Origin: Hyphomicrobiales bacterium
GTDB taxonomy: Bacteria > Pseudomonadota > Alphaproteobacteria > Rhizobiales > Rhizobiaceae
Length of the DNA stretch: 64,000 bases
Direction: 5' to 3'
Assembly (NCBI GenBank): GCA_900469615.1
Contig: UBYA01000011.1
Location: forward strand, 1,116,001 to 1,180,000
This document shows positions 44,681-55,638 of the stretch, piece by piece (within the stretch, counting starts at the first letter, position 1; the number at the start of each line of letters is the position of its first letter). The notes under the pieces were generated by a model. The model saw only the letters and a list, made by a program, of their open reading frames with translations. It was not told the DNA's origin and searched no databases. Position numbers and translations under genes: made by a program.

Positions 44681-46561
44681 TCAATCCATCAAAGTTACGG
44701 AAGCGGCGGTATAGGCATCAAGTGCAAGCCTTGTGTTTCCGGCCTGTCCTACCGGGTGGAGCCTCTCAAGCTCGACCTGTTGCCTGATGGGGGTGATGTT
44801 GACCAGGTGGATCTGGCGCGGCCCTTCGGGCTGCTCCGTGACGAAGGAGAGGATCGCGGCCGGATCGGACGAGAGGCATTCCTGCCACCGGCTGCCGGCG
44901 AGACGAGACAGGCTCGCGACAGCGTTGAAAAGCGGTCGCGCCGTTCCCGCTGCCGACGGCTCGTTTTCCGCCGCGATCAGTCCGAAGGGGCCCGTCAGCG
45001 CCGAAAGCGTCAGGCACTCCAAGTCCGCATCGAGCACGCGGGCGGCATAGCCAAGCGCAAAGGCCGCACCGAAGCGGGCATTGTGCCGAGGGTCGGCATT
45101 CGCCATGGCGATGCGTCCGCCGTTGGGATTGTCCATCGTCCGGCTGCCATAAGGGTTCTGCCGCATGGGGATGGTCGAGGGGCCGATGCGATAGGGCCTA
45201 CCTCCGTAAATGGCGCGCACGGAGCGGGTGATGAACGGCAATGCTTCGAGTGTCTGCATGACGCTGAGATCGTCGGCCGCATGAACGATCGGGTTGGTGC
45301 AGTGGGTGATGAAGTCGAGGCTGTCGGCAGGAACGCGTTTGCGATTGAGTTCTGTGAAATAGCTCAGCATGCCGCCGCCGAGGCGCATGCCGGGAAAGGC
45401 GGCGTGAGCGGCGGCATAGACCTCTTCAAGAGGCGGGCACTCGGGCCATTTGCTGCCGGGAGGCGTCGATTGCCGGTCGACCGACGGCGATATGACGATC
45501 GCATCCGGCCTGAAGCCGGCGTCGCGCATCCAGGTCGCGATCTGCCGTGCTTCGTCAAGCGGAGCTTGGCGACACGTCAATGCGATTTCCAATGTCGATC
45601 GGCCGGCATGAACCGCCTTGATCGCGGCGAAGGATTTTAAAGCCTCCGCGCCATGGCCGGCGTCGGGATCGAAGTGAAACAGCAATTCCTGCGGCGCGAT
45701 TTCGCTAAGGCGATCACGGGCGGCAAGCGTCGCCCCGACCTCTTCGGGGGTGATGACAAGCCCGATTGCAGGCATCCTGCCGGACTTCGTTCCCGGGCTC
45801 AGCGCGACCGGACCCGTATCCGCAACTTTAGCCGATACGGCCGGCGAAGATCGGATATCCTCTACCGTGAGAACGATCCTCTGCCGCATGGGCTCGCCGG
45901 CCGGGATGCGGTAGGGCCAGGGCAGGGCAAGCGGGCGAACATAGGTCTTGTAGGATGCGTCGGACCAGTTGCGCTGGTCTTCCATTTCGAATGTGTCGCC
46001 TTCCATACGGCATTGTGCCGTCACGTCCGGCATTACGCGATGGGTGATCGCCCGCATGTCCTTGAAAGGTTGCCATGGCTCGATCAGGTCGGGAAAGCGG
46101 GTGTCCCGGCAGCTGCCATCGACATGCTCCACCGATGCCGGCATGCCCGCGAGGCCGACGATCGGATGCAGGATGCAGAAGCCGCAGCGATTGGTCTCGA
46201 AGCCGGTGGCGGAGAGGGCTTCCGCTTCGAAGACGAGCGCGCCGCCCGCCTCGGCCGTGATCCGCACATCGACGGCGAGATCCGTGTTCAGAGGCCCCGC
46301 GCAACGCGCGACATAGGAGACGGAGAAGGCGTCTTGCCCCTGATCGATCCGCAGGTCGCCGATGGCGGGCGCATAGGTGCCCCAATCGCGATCGCGAACG
46401 AGGTAGGAGACGGCCCGCAGGACCTCGACGCCGTCATAACAGATGGTCCGCAGATTACCGTCCTTGAAATCGACGGCCAGCTTGCCGGCGCTCAGCCGCA
46501 CCGGCGGCGTCTCCGCCTCGCGCGTGCCGTAGAACTGAAACGTGTCGCTCTCGGTCGTCAT
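44681..46561 (-). CDS. apnL: Probable D-apionolactonase (ApnL-like)
   Basis: A 626-residue cytosolic protein with no classic hydrolase motif that I can see. It starts with a beta-rich domain (about 1-240), followed by a barrel-like part with blocks such as PAIGLVITPEEVG, EIALTCRQAPL and a run GNTRLALDAYTAASV at the end. The call rests on size and gene order: it overlaps the D-apiose dehydrogenase gene by four bases and shares the locus with the apionate oxidoisomerase, kinase and RuBisCO-like genes, where a large lactonase of about this length is known from the D-apiose pathway. It would open D-apionolactone to D-apionate. A glycoside-hydrolase-like role is the main alternative. Confidence 0.68.
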   Translation of the reverse strand: MTTESDTFQFYGTREAETPPVRLSAGKLAVDFKDGNLRTICYDGVEVLRAVSYLVRDRDWGTYAPAIGDLRIDQGQDAFSVSYVARCAGPLNTDLAVDVRITAEAGGALVFEAEALSATGFETNRCGFCILHPIVGLAGMPASVEHVDGSCRDTRFPDLIEPWQPFKDMRAITHRVMPDVTAQCRMEGDTFEMEDQRNWSDASYKTYVRPLALPWPYRIPAGEPMRQRIVLTVEDIRSSPAVSAKVADTGPVALSPGTKSGRMPAIGLVITPEEVGATLAARDRLSEIAPQELLFHFDPDAGHGAEALKSFAAIKAVHAGRSTLEIALTCRQAPLDEARQIATWMRDAGFRPDAIVISPSVDRQSTPPGSKWPECPPLEEVYAAAHAAFPGMRLGGGMLSYFTELNRKRVPADSLDFITHCTNPIVHAADDLSVMQTLEALPFITRSVRAIYGGRPYRIGPSTIPMRQNPYGSRTMDNPNGGRIAMANADPRHNARFGAAFALGYAARVLDADLECLTLSALTGPFGLIAAENEPSAAGTARPLFNAVASLSRLAGSRWQECLSSDPAAILSFVTEQPEGPRQIHLVNITPIRQQVELERLHPVGQAGNTRLALDAYTAASVTLMD

Positions 46562-47592
46562 TGCAGCATCGCAGCGATATCGACCGCGCGGCCGCTGGCG
46601 GCGCTCTCATAGGCGGCCTCGACGAGCGCGAAGGTCTTGAGATTGTCTGCGCCGGAGGTGGAGGTCTCGCCGCCATCGGCGAGACGGTCTGTCCAATGCT
46701 GCTGGATCGCCAGGACGCTCTCCTGAATGTTGTGCCATGGACGCGAGGCCCAGGGCAGAAGCTGCGGCGAGGCATCGGAAACGGCAATGCCGTCGGGGCC
46801 GTTGACCTCGAGGCGATAGCCCTGCGAAAGCCGGAGCGTGCCCTTCGTGCCGTCGAGCTCGATCAGCGTCTCGGGGAACGGCTCCACGGCGGGCTTGGAG
46901 GCGTAGCTGACGTCGACGATCGATGTTGTGCCGTTCTCATGGTCGAGCAGGATGGTGGCGACATCCTCGCCCTTGATCTTCGGATTGACCCGTTTGGTGC
47001 GGGCCGTGAGCGATGTGACGTCGCCGAGGATGAAGCGGGCGATATCGAGCGTGTGAATGCCCAGATCCTCGATGATGAAGCGCTCTCCCTCGGCCAGATA
47101 AGGCTGGCCCGAGAAAACGTCGTAGCCGGAGCGAAAGGAGAAGCGGCCCCAGAAAGGTTCGCCGATCGCCCCCGACTGCAGGATGGCCTTGACCGCCTGA
47201 ATGGGCGTCTGCCAGCGGAAGTTTTCATGCACCATCAGCGGCACGCCGGCCTGCGCGCAGACAGCGACCATCGACTTGGCATCGTTCAGCGTCTTTGCGA
47301 ATGGCTTCTGGCAGATCGTCGGGATCTTGTGAGCGGCAGCCATTTCCACCAGGGCGCGGTGGCTCTGCACGGTCGTGGCTATATCGACGAAATCGAAGCC
47401 GCCGTCGGCAAACATCGTGGCGGCATCCGTGTAGCGGCGCTCGATGCCGAACTGGTCGCCGACGATCTTAAGACGCTCTGGGTCACGATCGCAGATCGCG
47501 ACGATATCAGCGCCCCTGACGTCTTTCCACGCGTGCATCTGATTGATCGCGAAGAAGCCGCAACCGATCAATGCGCCCTTGAGTCCTGCCAT
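46558..47592 (-). CDS. apsD: Gfo/Idh/MocA-family oxidoreductase, probable D-apiose dehydrogenase
   Basis: NAD(P)-dependent dehydrogenase of 344 residues. The Rossmann motif ALIGCGFFAINQMHAW is at about residues 7-22, and the catalytic-Lys motif of the family appears as CQKPFAKT near residue 95. The C-terminal beta-sheet domain holds EDLGIHTLDIARFILGD with the conserved His. It lies between the sugar permease gene (1-base gap) and the lactonase-like gene (4-base overlap), fitting oxidation of imported D-apiose to D-apionolactone as the first pathway step. Confidence 0.78.
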   Translation of the reverse strand: MAGLKGALIGCGFFAINQMHAWKDVRGADIVAICDRDPERLKIVGDQFGIERRYTDAATMFADGGFDFVDIATTVQSHRALVEMAAAHKIPTICQKPFAKTLNDAKSMVAVCAQAGVPLMVHENFRWQTPIQAVKAILQSGAIGEPFWGRFSFRSGYDVFSGQPYLAEGERFIIEDLGIHTLDIARFILGDVTSLTARTKRVNPKIKGEDVATILLDHENGTTSIVDVSYASKPAVEPFPETLIELDGTKGTLRLSQGYRLEVNGPDGIAVSDASPQLLPWASRPWHNIQESVLAIQQHWTDRLADGGETSTSGADNLKTFALVEAAYESAASGRAVDIAAMLQ

Positions 47593-47593
47593 T

Positions 47594-48654
47594 TCAGCCT
47601 GCCTTTGCCATTTGCATGAGAGTTACGCGCTGCTGGAGACGCCGTTGCGCCTGATCCACGACCACGGCGACGATGATGACCAATCCTTTGATGACCATCT
47701 GCCAGAAGGATGACACGCCCATCATCACAAGGCCGTCCGAAAGGATGCCGATCACGAAGGCGCCGATGATCGTACCGCCGATGGTGCCGCGGCCGCCCGA
47801 CATGGAGGTGCCGCCGAGCACGGCCGCCGCGATCGCGTTCAGCTCGAAGCTTTCGCCGGTGGCGGGATGCGCCGCCATCAGCTCCGACGATATGACGATG
47901 CCGACGATGGCAGCGCAAAGCCCCGAGAACATGTAGACGAAAATCTTGACCACATCGACCCGGATGCCGGACATGCGCGCGGCGCGCTCGTTTCCGCCCA
48001 CGGCGAAGATATGCCGCCCGATCGGCGTCGAGCGTGCGACATACGCGGCGATCAGCGCGAGTACGATCAAGATCCAGATGGAAACCGGAAGACCCAGCAG
48101 CCGGCCGGCGCCGAAGACGTCGAAGCCGGTCGTATCGTATTCCGGCCGCCCGACCAGATTGGGAAAGGTCTGCCCATCCGAGGACAGGAGCGCAAGGCCG
48201 CGGGCGACATAGAGCGTTCCGAGCGTGGCGATGAAAGGCGCGACGTTGAGCTTGGTGATGAGCAGGCCGTTGATGAGGCCGATCAGCAGCCCGACGGCCA
48301 GGGTGATGAGAATGATTTCGTAGATGTTGAAGTAGACGGTGTATCCGATCGGCAGATCTATGCCGTTCAGGATAAGGGCGCCCGCCACCATGCCGCAGAG
48401 ACCGACGATCGAACCGACCGAGAGGTCGATGCCGCCGGTCACGATCACGAAGGTCATGCCCATGGCGAGAAAGGCGTTGAGCGCGACATGCTTGGACATC
48501 AGGATGATGTTGGCGGTCGAGGTGAAATTCGGCGCGAAGATCGCAAAGAAGATAATCACCGCAAACAGCGCAATGAAGGTCCTGAGCTTCATCACCGTCA
48601 GGAGAACAGAGCCGTTCGAGCGGTTGGCCGCAAGGCCGGAGGACGTATCTGCCG

Positions 48655-48658
<4 letters not shown>
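47594..48658 (-). CDS. CUT2 sugar ABC importer permease (probable D-apiose)
   Basis: Inner-membrane permease of 354 residues (BPD_transp_2), about ten hydrophobic segments, with the family patterns FVIVTGGIDLSVGSIVGL and AAAVLGGTSMSGGRGTIGG. The N-terminal 25 residues are polar. It overlaps the ATPase gene by four bases (ATGA) and is followed one base later by the dehydrogenase gene. RbsC/XylH-type channels carry monosaccharides, and the neighbouring enzymes point to D-apiose. Confidence 0.92.
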
Positions 48659-50204
<1,546 letters not shown>

Positions 50205-50208
<4 letters not shown>

Positions 50209-50849
50209 TGCCCCAATGTCAGGGCCGAAGGAGTCACCAGCGGCAATTGGCCCGACATGGGCTGGGGAAATGCGCCTGTGACGGTGACCGTCTTTCCGGC
50301 CAGGCCGTCGCGAGGAAGGGTGCCGAGAAAGGCGGCGTTGATCTTCTCATTGAACGCCTTGCCGAACTGTGCCCATTCGATCTGGTTCTTGAAACTGTTG
50401 AAGTCGACGAAATCCAGCGCGTCGCGAAGCGCCGTTCCGCGGATGGCCGGTCCGATCTGGACCTTGGCGTCGGCTTTGCCGTCTCCGTCGACGTCAACGT
50501 CCAGCGTCGCGGCGCGCGACGCCGTGTCGGCCGCGACTACCCTGCCGCTCAGCTTCACGGCATAGGTCCATGGCGAGCCGGATTGCTTGCGTGGGTTGCC
50601 GTATCTGGCTCCGGCTTCGTCCGGGCTGGCGGCAAGGGCCTGCAGCACCGCTTTCAGGTCGCCGGCGCGCTTTTCAAGGCTCGGTATCGCCTGGGACTGC
50701 CAGATGGCATCGACCCGGGCAGCCGGATCGAAAGCGTTCTTCGCCTCTGCGGCGGCCTTTTCCTCGGCCGTCGGCGTCTTGACGATCTTGCATCCGGGTA
50801 GCGCCGCGATCATTAATGTGGCCGCAATCACCCCTGCGATCCTCGCCAT
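50205..50849 (-). CDS. DUF2291-family lipoprotein of sugar ABC operon
   Basis: A 214-residue protein with a lipoprotein signal: hydrophobic stretch then LPGC, so Cys20 should be lipidated. The mature part contains a repeat-like acidic strand LDVDVDGDGKADAKVQIGPAIRGTALRDALDFVDFNSF, matching the DUF2291 family often found inside ribose/xylose-type ABC operons. The function is unknown; placement between binding protein and ATPase genes suggests an accessory in substrate delivery or transporter stability in the periplasm. GAGGT lies seven bases before the ATG at 50849. Confidence 0.8.
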
Positions 50850-50880
50850 GCAATGCACCTCAATCTCTCGACGAACAGGG

Positions 50881-50905
50881 CGGAGAGCGTGGAGCACGCT
50901 CTCCG
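50881..50905 (-). other. Perfect intercistronic stem-loop after binding-protein gene
   Basis: CGGAGAGCGTG and CACGCTCTCCG pair perfectly over 11 bp around GAG, 19 bases after the binding-protein stop at 50924. No T-run follows, as with the other binding-protein genes here. Confidence 0.6.
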
Positions 50906-50923
50906 CGACTGCATGGTTGACCG

Positions 50924-51865
50924 TTAGTCCTTCAGCGCGAAAGTCTCGAGCTTGTCGGCATTGCCGGCGTTGATGAGAACGCAATCCATCAGCTGCTTCT
51001 CTTCCTTCGGCACGGTCTTGTTCTTGATGTACGCATCGGCCTGCTGCACGGCCATTTGCGCCTGTGCATAGGCAGGCTGAAGCACCGTTGCCTTGATACC
51101 GCCCGCCTTGATGGAATCGCGCACGTCGTTCGATCCGTCAAAGCCGACGACGATCACATCCTTGCGGCCGGCAGCCTGAAGGGCGGCAATCGCGCCCATC
51201 GCCATGGTGTCGTTGCCCGAGATCACGCCCTTGATGTCGGGATTTGCCTGAAGGATGGTTTCCATCTTGGCGTAGGCTTCGGTCTGGCTCCAGTTCGCCG
51301 ACTGCTTGGCCACGAGCTTCAGGTCCGGAAAATCATCGATGACATCGTGATATCCCTGCGAGCGGATGCCGGCATTGGTGTCGGATTCCTTGCCGACGAG
51401 CTCGACATAATTGCCCTTCTCGCCCATGAGCTTGACGAATTCCTGCGCGCCGAGCTGGGCACCCTGATAATTGTTGGAAACGATCTGGGCCGCGGCGACG
51501 CCGGTGGCGTTGATTTCGCGGTCGATCAGGAAGGAGGGGATGCCGGCATCCTTGGCCTTCTTGACGGCAGCTACCGTCGCATCCGCACCGGCATTGTCGA
51601 GAATGATGGCTTTGGCGCCGCGGCCGATTGCCGTGTCGATGACTTCCGACTGCTTGTTGGCATCGTCGTCATGCGTCATGACAAGCGTTTCGTACCCCAG
51701 CTCCTTCGCCTTTGCCTCGGCGCCGACGGCCTCTGCCTTGAAGAACGGGTTGTCGTGGGCCGGCGTGATGATGGCGATCAGGTCGGCGGCGAATACGGGC
51801 ATTGCCGTTCCCAGGGCTAGCGCACCGGCGAAGGCTGCAAGTGTCAGTCTGCGTGTCAGTTTCAT
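50924..51865 (-). CDS. CUT2 sugar ABC importer binding protein (probable D-apiose)
   Basis: Periplasmic binding protein of 313 residues, RbsB-like. The Sec signal peptide ends at VFAAD near residue 26; then come LIAIITPAHDNPFFKAEAVGA, AIILDNAGADATVAAV, FLIDREINATGVAAAQIVSNN and GVISGNDTMAMGAIAAL, all typical of monosaccharide binders. GGAGG lies five bases before the ATG at 51865. Its operon encodes the first enzymes of D-apiose breakdown, so D-apiose is the likely ligand; related binding proteins were among those shown to bind it. Confidence 0.9.
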   Translation of the reverse strand: MKLTRRLTLAAFAGALALGTAMPVFAADLIAIITPAHDNPFFKAEAVGAEAKAKELGYETLVMTHDDDANKQSEVIDTAIGRGAKAIILDNAGADATVAAVKKAKDAGIPSFLIDREINATGVAAAQIVSNNYQGAQLGAQEFVKLMGEKGNYVELVGKESDTNAGIRSQGYHDVIDDFPDLKLVAKQSANWSQTEAYAKMETILQANPDIKGVISGNDTMAMGAIAALQAAGRKDVIVVGFDGSNDVRDSIKAGGIKATVLQPAYAQAQMAVQQADAYIKNKTVPKEEKQLMDCVLINAGNADKLETFALKD

Positions 51866-51944
51866 GGTCTCCTCCCAGTTATGAAACAGGCCCTGTTCCC
51901 GGCAGGGCAGCAAAGGGAGGGCGGCGCCCTCCCAGGGACGTCGA

Positions 51945-52772
51945 TCAGGTGATGCGACGGATGCTTTCTGCGATCTCCTGCGGCTCGAACACCTTCTTCC
52001 AGTCGTCGCGCATCAGCGCGGGGATGCCGAACTCGATCGCCTTGTTGCAGGCATCCGAGAACACGCCTTCCACTTCCTTGAAGATAACGGCGCCGAGCAC
52101 GTTCATGTGACCCAGAAGGAAGTCGCGGGCGGCCTCGGCCGGAACGCCGCGGGCAATGCATTCATCCATGGCCTGGCGCATGATGACGAGCAGCGACGCG
52201 CAAACCGTTTCCGAAAGGCCCGGTTCCAGCATCGCCATCTGCTCGACGGTGACGCGGTGCGAGCGCATGACGGGCGCCCAGATGACCTTGGCGATTTCCT
52301 CGCCGAGCGCATAGGTGCTTTCCGGCCCCTGCATCAGTGCCGATACGATGTGCTGCTTGGCAAACAGGCCGCCGAAGTGATCCTTCTTCGCCTGCATGTC
52401 GGTTTCGTCGTTGAAGATCGGCGGATGGCACGGGTGGGTAACGAAATAGGTGAGGTCTTCCCGCTTGGGGAGATGCCCCGCGAAGGGGGCCGCGGCGTCG
52501 AGAGCGACGACCATGGTGCCTGGCTTCAGCTTGTCGACGATGCCGGCGGCGACCTTGCCGATCGCCGTATCCGGCACGGCAAGGATAACGACCTCGGCAT
52601 CGTCCAAAGCGGCGTCGACTGGCACGCAATCGATGGAAAGGTCGTTCTTCAGGCGTGCCTTGCCGGTATCGCTGACCTCGACATGGCGCACATCGAAACG
52701 GGAACCTTTCAGGTTCTTGGCGAGCCTGTAGCCCATTTTGCCGCCGGCGCCGAAAAGAGCAATTGCAGTCAT
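51945..52772 (-). CDS. apnO: D-apionate oxidoisomerase
   Basis: NAD(P)-dependent enzyme of 275 residues with an N-terminal Rossmann domain (ALFGAGGKMGYRLAKNL, about 4-20) and a helical C-terminal domain of the 6-phosphogluconate-dehydrogenase type. The block FVTHPCHPPIFNDETDMQAKKDHFGG and the C-terminal VFEPQEIAESIRRIT are family features. Known members oxidise D-apionate with migration of a hydroxymethyl group, giving 3-oxo-isoapionate, the substrate of the neighbouring kinase. Motif copy 2 lies 39 bases upstream. Confidence 0.8.
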   Translation of the reverse strand: MTAIALFGAGGKMGYRLAKNLKGSRFDVRHVEVSDTGKARLKNDLSIDCVPVDAALDDAEVVILAVPDTAIGKVAAGIVDKLKPGTMVVALDAAAPFAGHLPKREDLTYFVTHPCHPPIFNDETDMQAKKDHFGGLFAKQHIVSALMQGPESTYALGEEIAKVIWAPVMRSHRVTVEQMAMLEPGLSETVCASLLVIMRQAMDECIARGVPAEAARDFLLGHMNVLGAVIFKEVEGVFSDACNKAIEFGIPALMRDDWKKVFEPQEIAESIRRIT

Positions 52773-52810
52773 GTTCGTACCTCGTTCACTTTCAGAGTGT
52801 GGTAACGCAA

Positions 52811-52823
52811 GTGGTATGATGAG
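52811..52823 (-). promoter_or_regulatory. Shared 13-bp motif, copy 2 (candidate GntR operator)
   Basis: GTGGTATGATGAG on the plus strand, 11 of 13 bases matching copies 1 and 3, placed upstream of apnO between it and the kinase gene. This gap of 97 bases presumably holds a promoter for apnO and the importer genes. Confidence 0.5.
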
Positions 52824-52869
52824 TCAATGAGTATGCCATTAGTCCGAGCGAAAAAATGGCATATCCGCC

Positions 52870-54204
52870 TCAGGATCCTCTGCCGTCGCGGATCTGCGCG
52901 AAGTAATCGTCGGTCCCGACCTGTCCGCCCTTGAGGGCGATCTGCAGACCGTTGGTGGGGGGATGACTGCCATGGGCCGTGCAGAGCGGCGATCCGGGGG
53001 TTTGCGGTAATGGCAGGAGGGTCGTGAGTGCCTCGACGCGCAGTTCCGTCAGCGCGTGGCTCGATGTGTCGCCGCCGGCGATGACGGCGCGGCCGAGGTT
53101 TTCCTGTTCGATCAGGCGCCGCAGAATCGTGCCGAGGGCCTGCCCGAGGCGATGCCTTGCGCCGGGAATGCGGTCGATGTCACCGCCGCGATCGGCGGAA
53201 GGCCCAAGCGCGGTATGAAGAATAACGCTGCGACCGGCTTTCAGGCTGGCAATGCCGTTCTTGACGGCCGCGTCCAGCGCGCTCGCGGCGCTTTCGCCGA
53301 CAAGCTCCAGCGGATCGAGGTCGATGCCGTCAAACCCGTTAGCCGCGGCGCGGCGAATCTGCCGCTCCGTGGTTGGCGACACGCTGCCGGAAACGACAGC
53401 CAGCCGGTCGACCCTGCCAGGAGATGCGAATTCCGGCCTTGGTCCCATCACGCCCTCGCTGCTCCAGGCGCTCAGAAGGGCATATTCGACACCGGAGGAG
53501 CCCGCCACGAAGGCGTTGCCCTTGCCCGCAAGGCGCCACAACTGGCGTCCTGCTGCAATTTGCGTTTCCGGGCCGTCGACGTCGAGAAGCAGGATCCCCT
53601 TGGTTTCGGTCGCGAGTTCATCGATCCGCGCGTCCGCATCGGCTGCGCGGATGGTGACGAGATCGGCGAGGCTGACGGGAAGGGATGTCTGTTTTCTCAG
53701 GTGCAGGGTCAGGTCGGCCTCATCCATCGGAGTGACCGGGTGCCGGCTCATGACCGGGTGCCGGTCTATCCGGAAGACCCGGCCCTGATAGGCCGCGAAG
53801 AGATGGCCGAAGGCGGTGTAACGTTTCAGCTGCGGCGCTCCAACCACGATCGGCACGACGGGCTGTTCGAAGAGCGATTTGCCGATCTCGATCGCCTTGC
53901 CGATGTTGCCGATGTCGGGGCCTGAATCGAACGTGGAGCAGACCTTGTAATGGCATATCGCCGCATCGAGGCTCCTCAGCCAGTGGAACGCCGGCGTCAG
54001 ATGTTCGTCCATCCATTGCGGCGTTTCACTACGGCTGGTGCCGGCAATGCCGATGGCGCGGCAATCCTTGAATCGCTCCCGCATGGCCTCGCTCGGAACG
54101 CCGAGAAAGAGAACCGTCGGCACGCCGTTCGAGGCAAGAGCCTCCATGACATCGGTCGAGCCGGTGAAATCGTCGCCGTAATAGCTGAGAAGAAGATCGG
54201 ACAT
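52870..54204 (-). CDS. oiaK: 3-oxo-isoapionate kinase (four-carbon-acid-sugar kinase family, DUF1537)
   Basis: ATP-dependent sugar-acid kinase of 444 residues. The N-terminal domain begins LLLSYYGDDFTGSTDVMEAL, the hallmark of the family, with CHYKVCSTFDSGPDIGNIG following; the C-terminal nucleotide-binding domain has LAVVSGSVSPTTERQI and AVIAGGDTSSHAL. The ATG at 54204 follows the RuBisCO-like stop by five bases; the frame is open further upstream but only as a shadow. DUF1537 kinases phosphorylate acid sugars, and next to apnO and a RuBisCO-like gene the substrate should be 3-oxo-isoapionate. Confidence 0.82.
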   Translation of the reverse strand: MSDLLLSYYGDDFTGSTDVMEALASNGVPTVLFLGVPSEAMRERFKDCRAIGIAGTSRSETPQWMDEHLTPAFHWLRSLDAAICHYKVCSTFDSGPDIGNIGKAIEIGKSLFEQPVVPIVVGAPQLKRYTAFGHLFAAYQGRVFRIDRHPVMSRHPVTPMDEADLTLHLRKQTSLPVSLADLVTIRAADADARIDELATETKGILLLDVDGPETQIAAGRQLWRLAGKGNAFVAGSSGVEYALLSAWSSEGVMGPRPEFASPGRVDRLAVVSGSVSPTTERQIRRAAANGFDGIDLDPLELVGESAASALDAAVKNGIASLKAGRSVILHTALGPSADRGGDIDRIPGARHRLGQALGTILRRLIEQENLGRAVIAGGDTSSHALTELRVEALTTLLPLPQTPGSPLCTAHGSHPPTNGLQIALKGGQVGTDDYFAQIRDGRGS

Positions 54205-54209
54205 TGCTG

Positions 54210-55469
54210 TCAGGCGTCCTTGCCGCTGCTGAATTTTGCGATCGAGGCGGCAAGCTCGGGATGGTTCCTGGCATAATCCGCAAGCGGTATGTCGGAAACC
54301 GCGGCCTGCCACGCCTGCTGGATGGCGCGAACGCCGGCAGCCGGCCCGAACGGATGGCTGACGATGCCGCCGCCGCAGAGATAGAGAAGGTCCGTGGTCC
54401 GCCCCGTGCGCTGGTAGGTTTCCGGCGCCTGACCTCCCCATTGCCCGGAACCCGCGACGGGAAGCGGACAGTCCGTGGTATCGAACAACGGCGTGCTGAT
54501 GGCCTTGAAAGACTCGACGAAGCTGTCGTCCGGCTCCCAGTATTTGACCCGGATGCCGTTGATCTGGAATTGATCGACGCCAAGCAGGCGCCAGAACTGC
54601 TGATAGACCTTGAAATCCATTCCGGCGCCGGGATGACGGGTCAGCACGTCCCAACCGTTGCGATGCGCGTGCAGAACCAGGCCGGAGCGCTTGCGCAGGA
54701 AACTCATGCCGCCGAAGCCGATGGAGTTGATGTTGACGACGGCGCAATTGCCGCCGGCCTTCAGCACCAGATCGTGGTTGCGCATCATCTCGTCGGGATC
54801 GGCATGCGAGATGCCGAATGCATACATCACCTTCTTGCCGGTCTTCTGCTCGTGATCGAGGATCAGCGGCATGATGGCCTCGACGCGCTCCTTCAGTGGC
54901 GAATAGGCCGGGCTCATCAGCTTTTCGTCGTCCTTGATGAAATCGACGCCCGAGCCGATCAATTCGCCGACAAGCGCTGCCGTTTCCTTCGGCCGCAGGC
55001 CGAGTGCCGGCTTGACGATGGTGCCGATGATGGGCCGGCCGCTGACGCCGGTCAGGCGCATGCTGCCGGCAACACCGAATTGCGGGCCGGGATGCGCATC
55101 GCGAAAAGCCTCCGGCAGCTTCATGTCGACGATGCGGATGCCGGTCATGCCCTTGATCGAGTAGACACCGCCGATCGCGATGGTCATGAGCGCCGCCAGA
55201 TCGGTGCCGATCGCATCGAGCGGAAAGGTTATGTCGACGTCGGCGCGGTGGATCGGGCCATGTCCCTCCGCCGCTTCCGGCCAGGTCGGATGATCGATGT
55301 CGGGCAGGGGACGGATCGCGATGACGCGGGCGGCGACGCGCGCCTTCAGCTCTTCCGTTTCGCCCGGCACGGCGACGAAAGTTCCGGTCGATTGATCGCT
55401 GGCGATCTTGCGGGCCATCGCTTCGATGCTGCCGGGCGTTTCGATACGATAGGTGACGGTGATGGTCAT
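54210..55469 (-). CDS. oiaX: RuBisCO-like protein acting on 3-oxo-isoapionate 4-phosphate
   Basis: A 419-residue RuBisCO large-subunit homologue with an N-terminal alpha/beta domain and a TIM barrel. Key positions are kept: Lys in GTIVKPALGL, the carbamylated-Lys motif as DFIKDDEKLM, and the His in LHAHRNGWDVL; the SGG region reads VAGSGQWGG. It is therefore a catalytic RuBisCO-like enzyme, not a carbon-fixing one. In D-apiose pathways such proteins either decarboxylate (OiaX) or carry out transcarboxylation/hydrolysis (OiaT) of 3-oxo-isoapionate 4-phosphate; I cannot separate these by eye, so the symbol is provisional. Motif copy 3 is 56 bases upstream. Confidence 0.82.
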   Translation of the reverse strand: MTITVTYRIETPGSIEAMARKIASDQSTGTFVAVPGETEELKARVAARVIAIRPLPDIDHPTWPEAAEGHGPIHRADVDITFPLDAIGTDLAALMTIAIGGVYSIKGMTGIRIVDMKLPEAFRDAHPGPQFGVAGSMRLTGVSGRPIIGTIVKPALGLRPKETAALVGELIGSGVDFIKDDEKLMSPAYSPLKERVEAIMPLILDHEQKTGKKVMYAFGISHADPDEMMRNHDLVLKAGGNCAVVNINSIGFGGMSFLRKRSGLVLHAHRNGWDVLTRHPGAGMDFKVYQQFWRLLGVDQFQINGIRVKYWEPDDSFVESFKAISTPLFDTTDCPLPVAGSGQWGGQAPETYQRTGRTTDLLYLCGGGIVSHPFGPAAGVRAIQQAWQAAVSDIPLADYARNHPELAASIAKFSSGKDA

Positions 55470-55524
55470 GGACGGCTGAACGCTCCTCTCGCCCACGATT
55501 TTTCGCGTGGCGCAAACTGGTAAT

Positions 55525-55537
55525 CTGGTATAATGAG
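55525..55537 (-). promoter_or_regulatory. Shared 13-bp motif, copy 3 (candidate GntR operator)
   Basis: CTGGTATAATGAG, identical to copy 1, in the divergent region between the RuBisCO-like gene and the GntR-family regulator. A related ACTGGTAAT lies just before it. Location between regulator and regulated gene is the usual place for an autoregulated operator. Confidence 0.6.
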
Positions 55538-55638
55538 TATTCCAACTTCTGCAAAGACTTTTTTGTCCGGCGGCGGATACCGCGTTTCGTAATGGGGCTT
55601 CCGCCAGGGCAACAAAAATGCATAAGGGAGGAAAAGCT

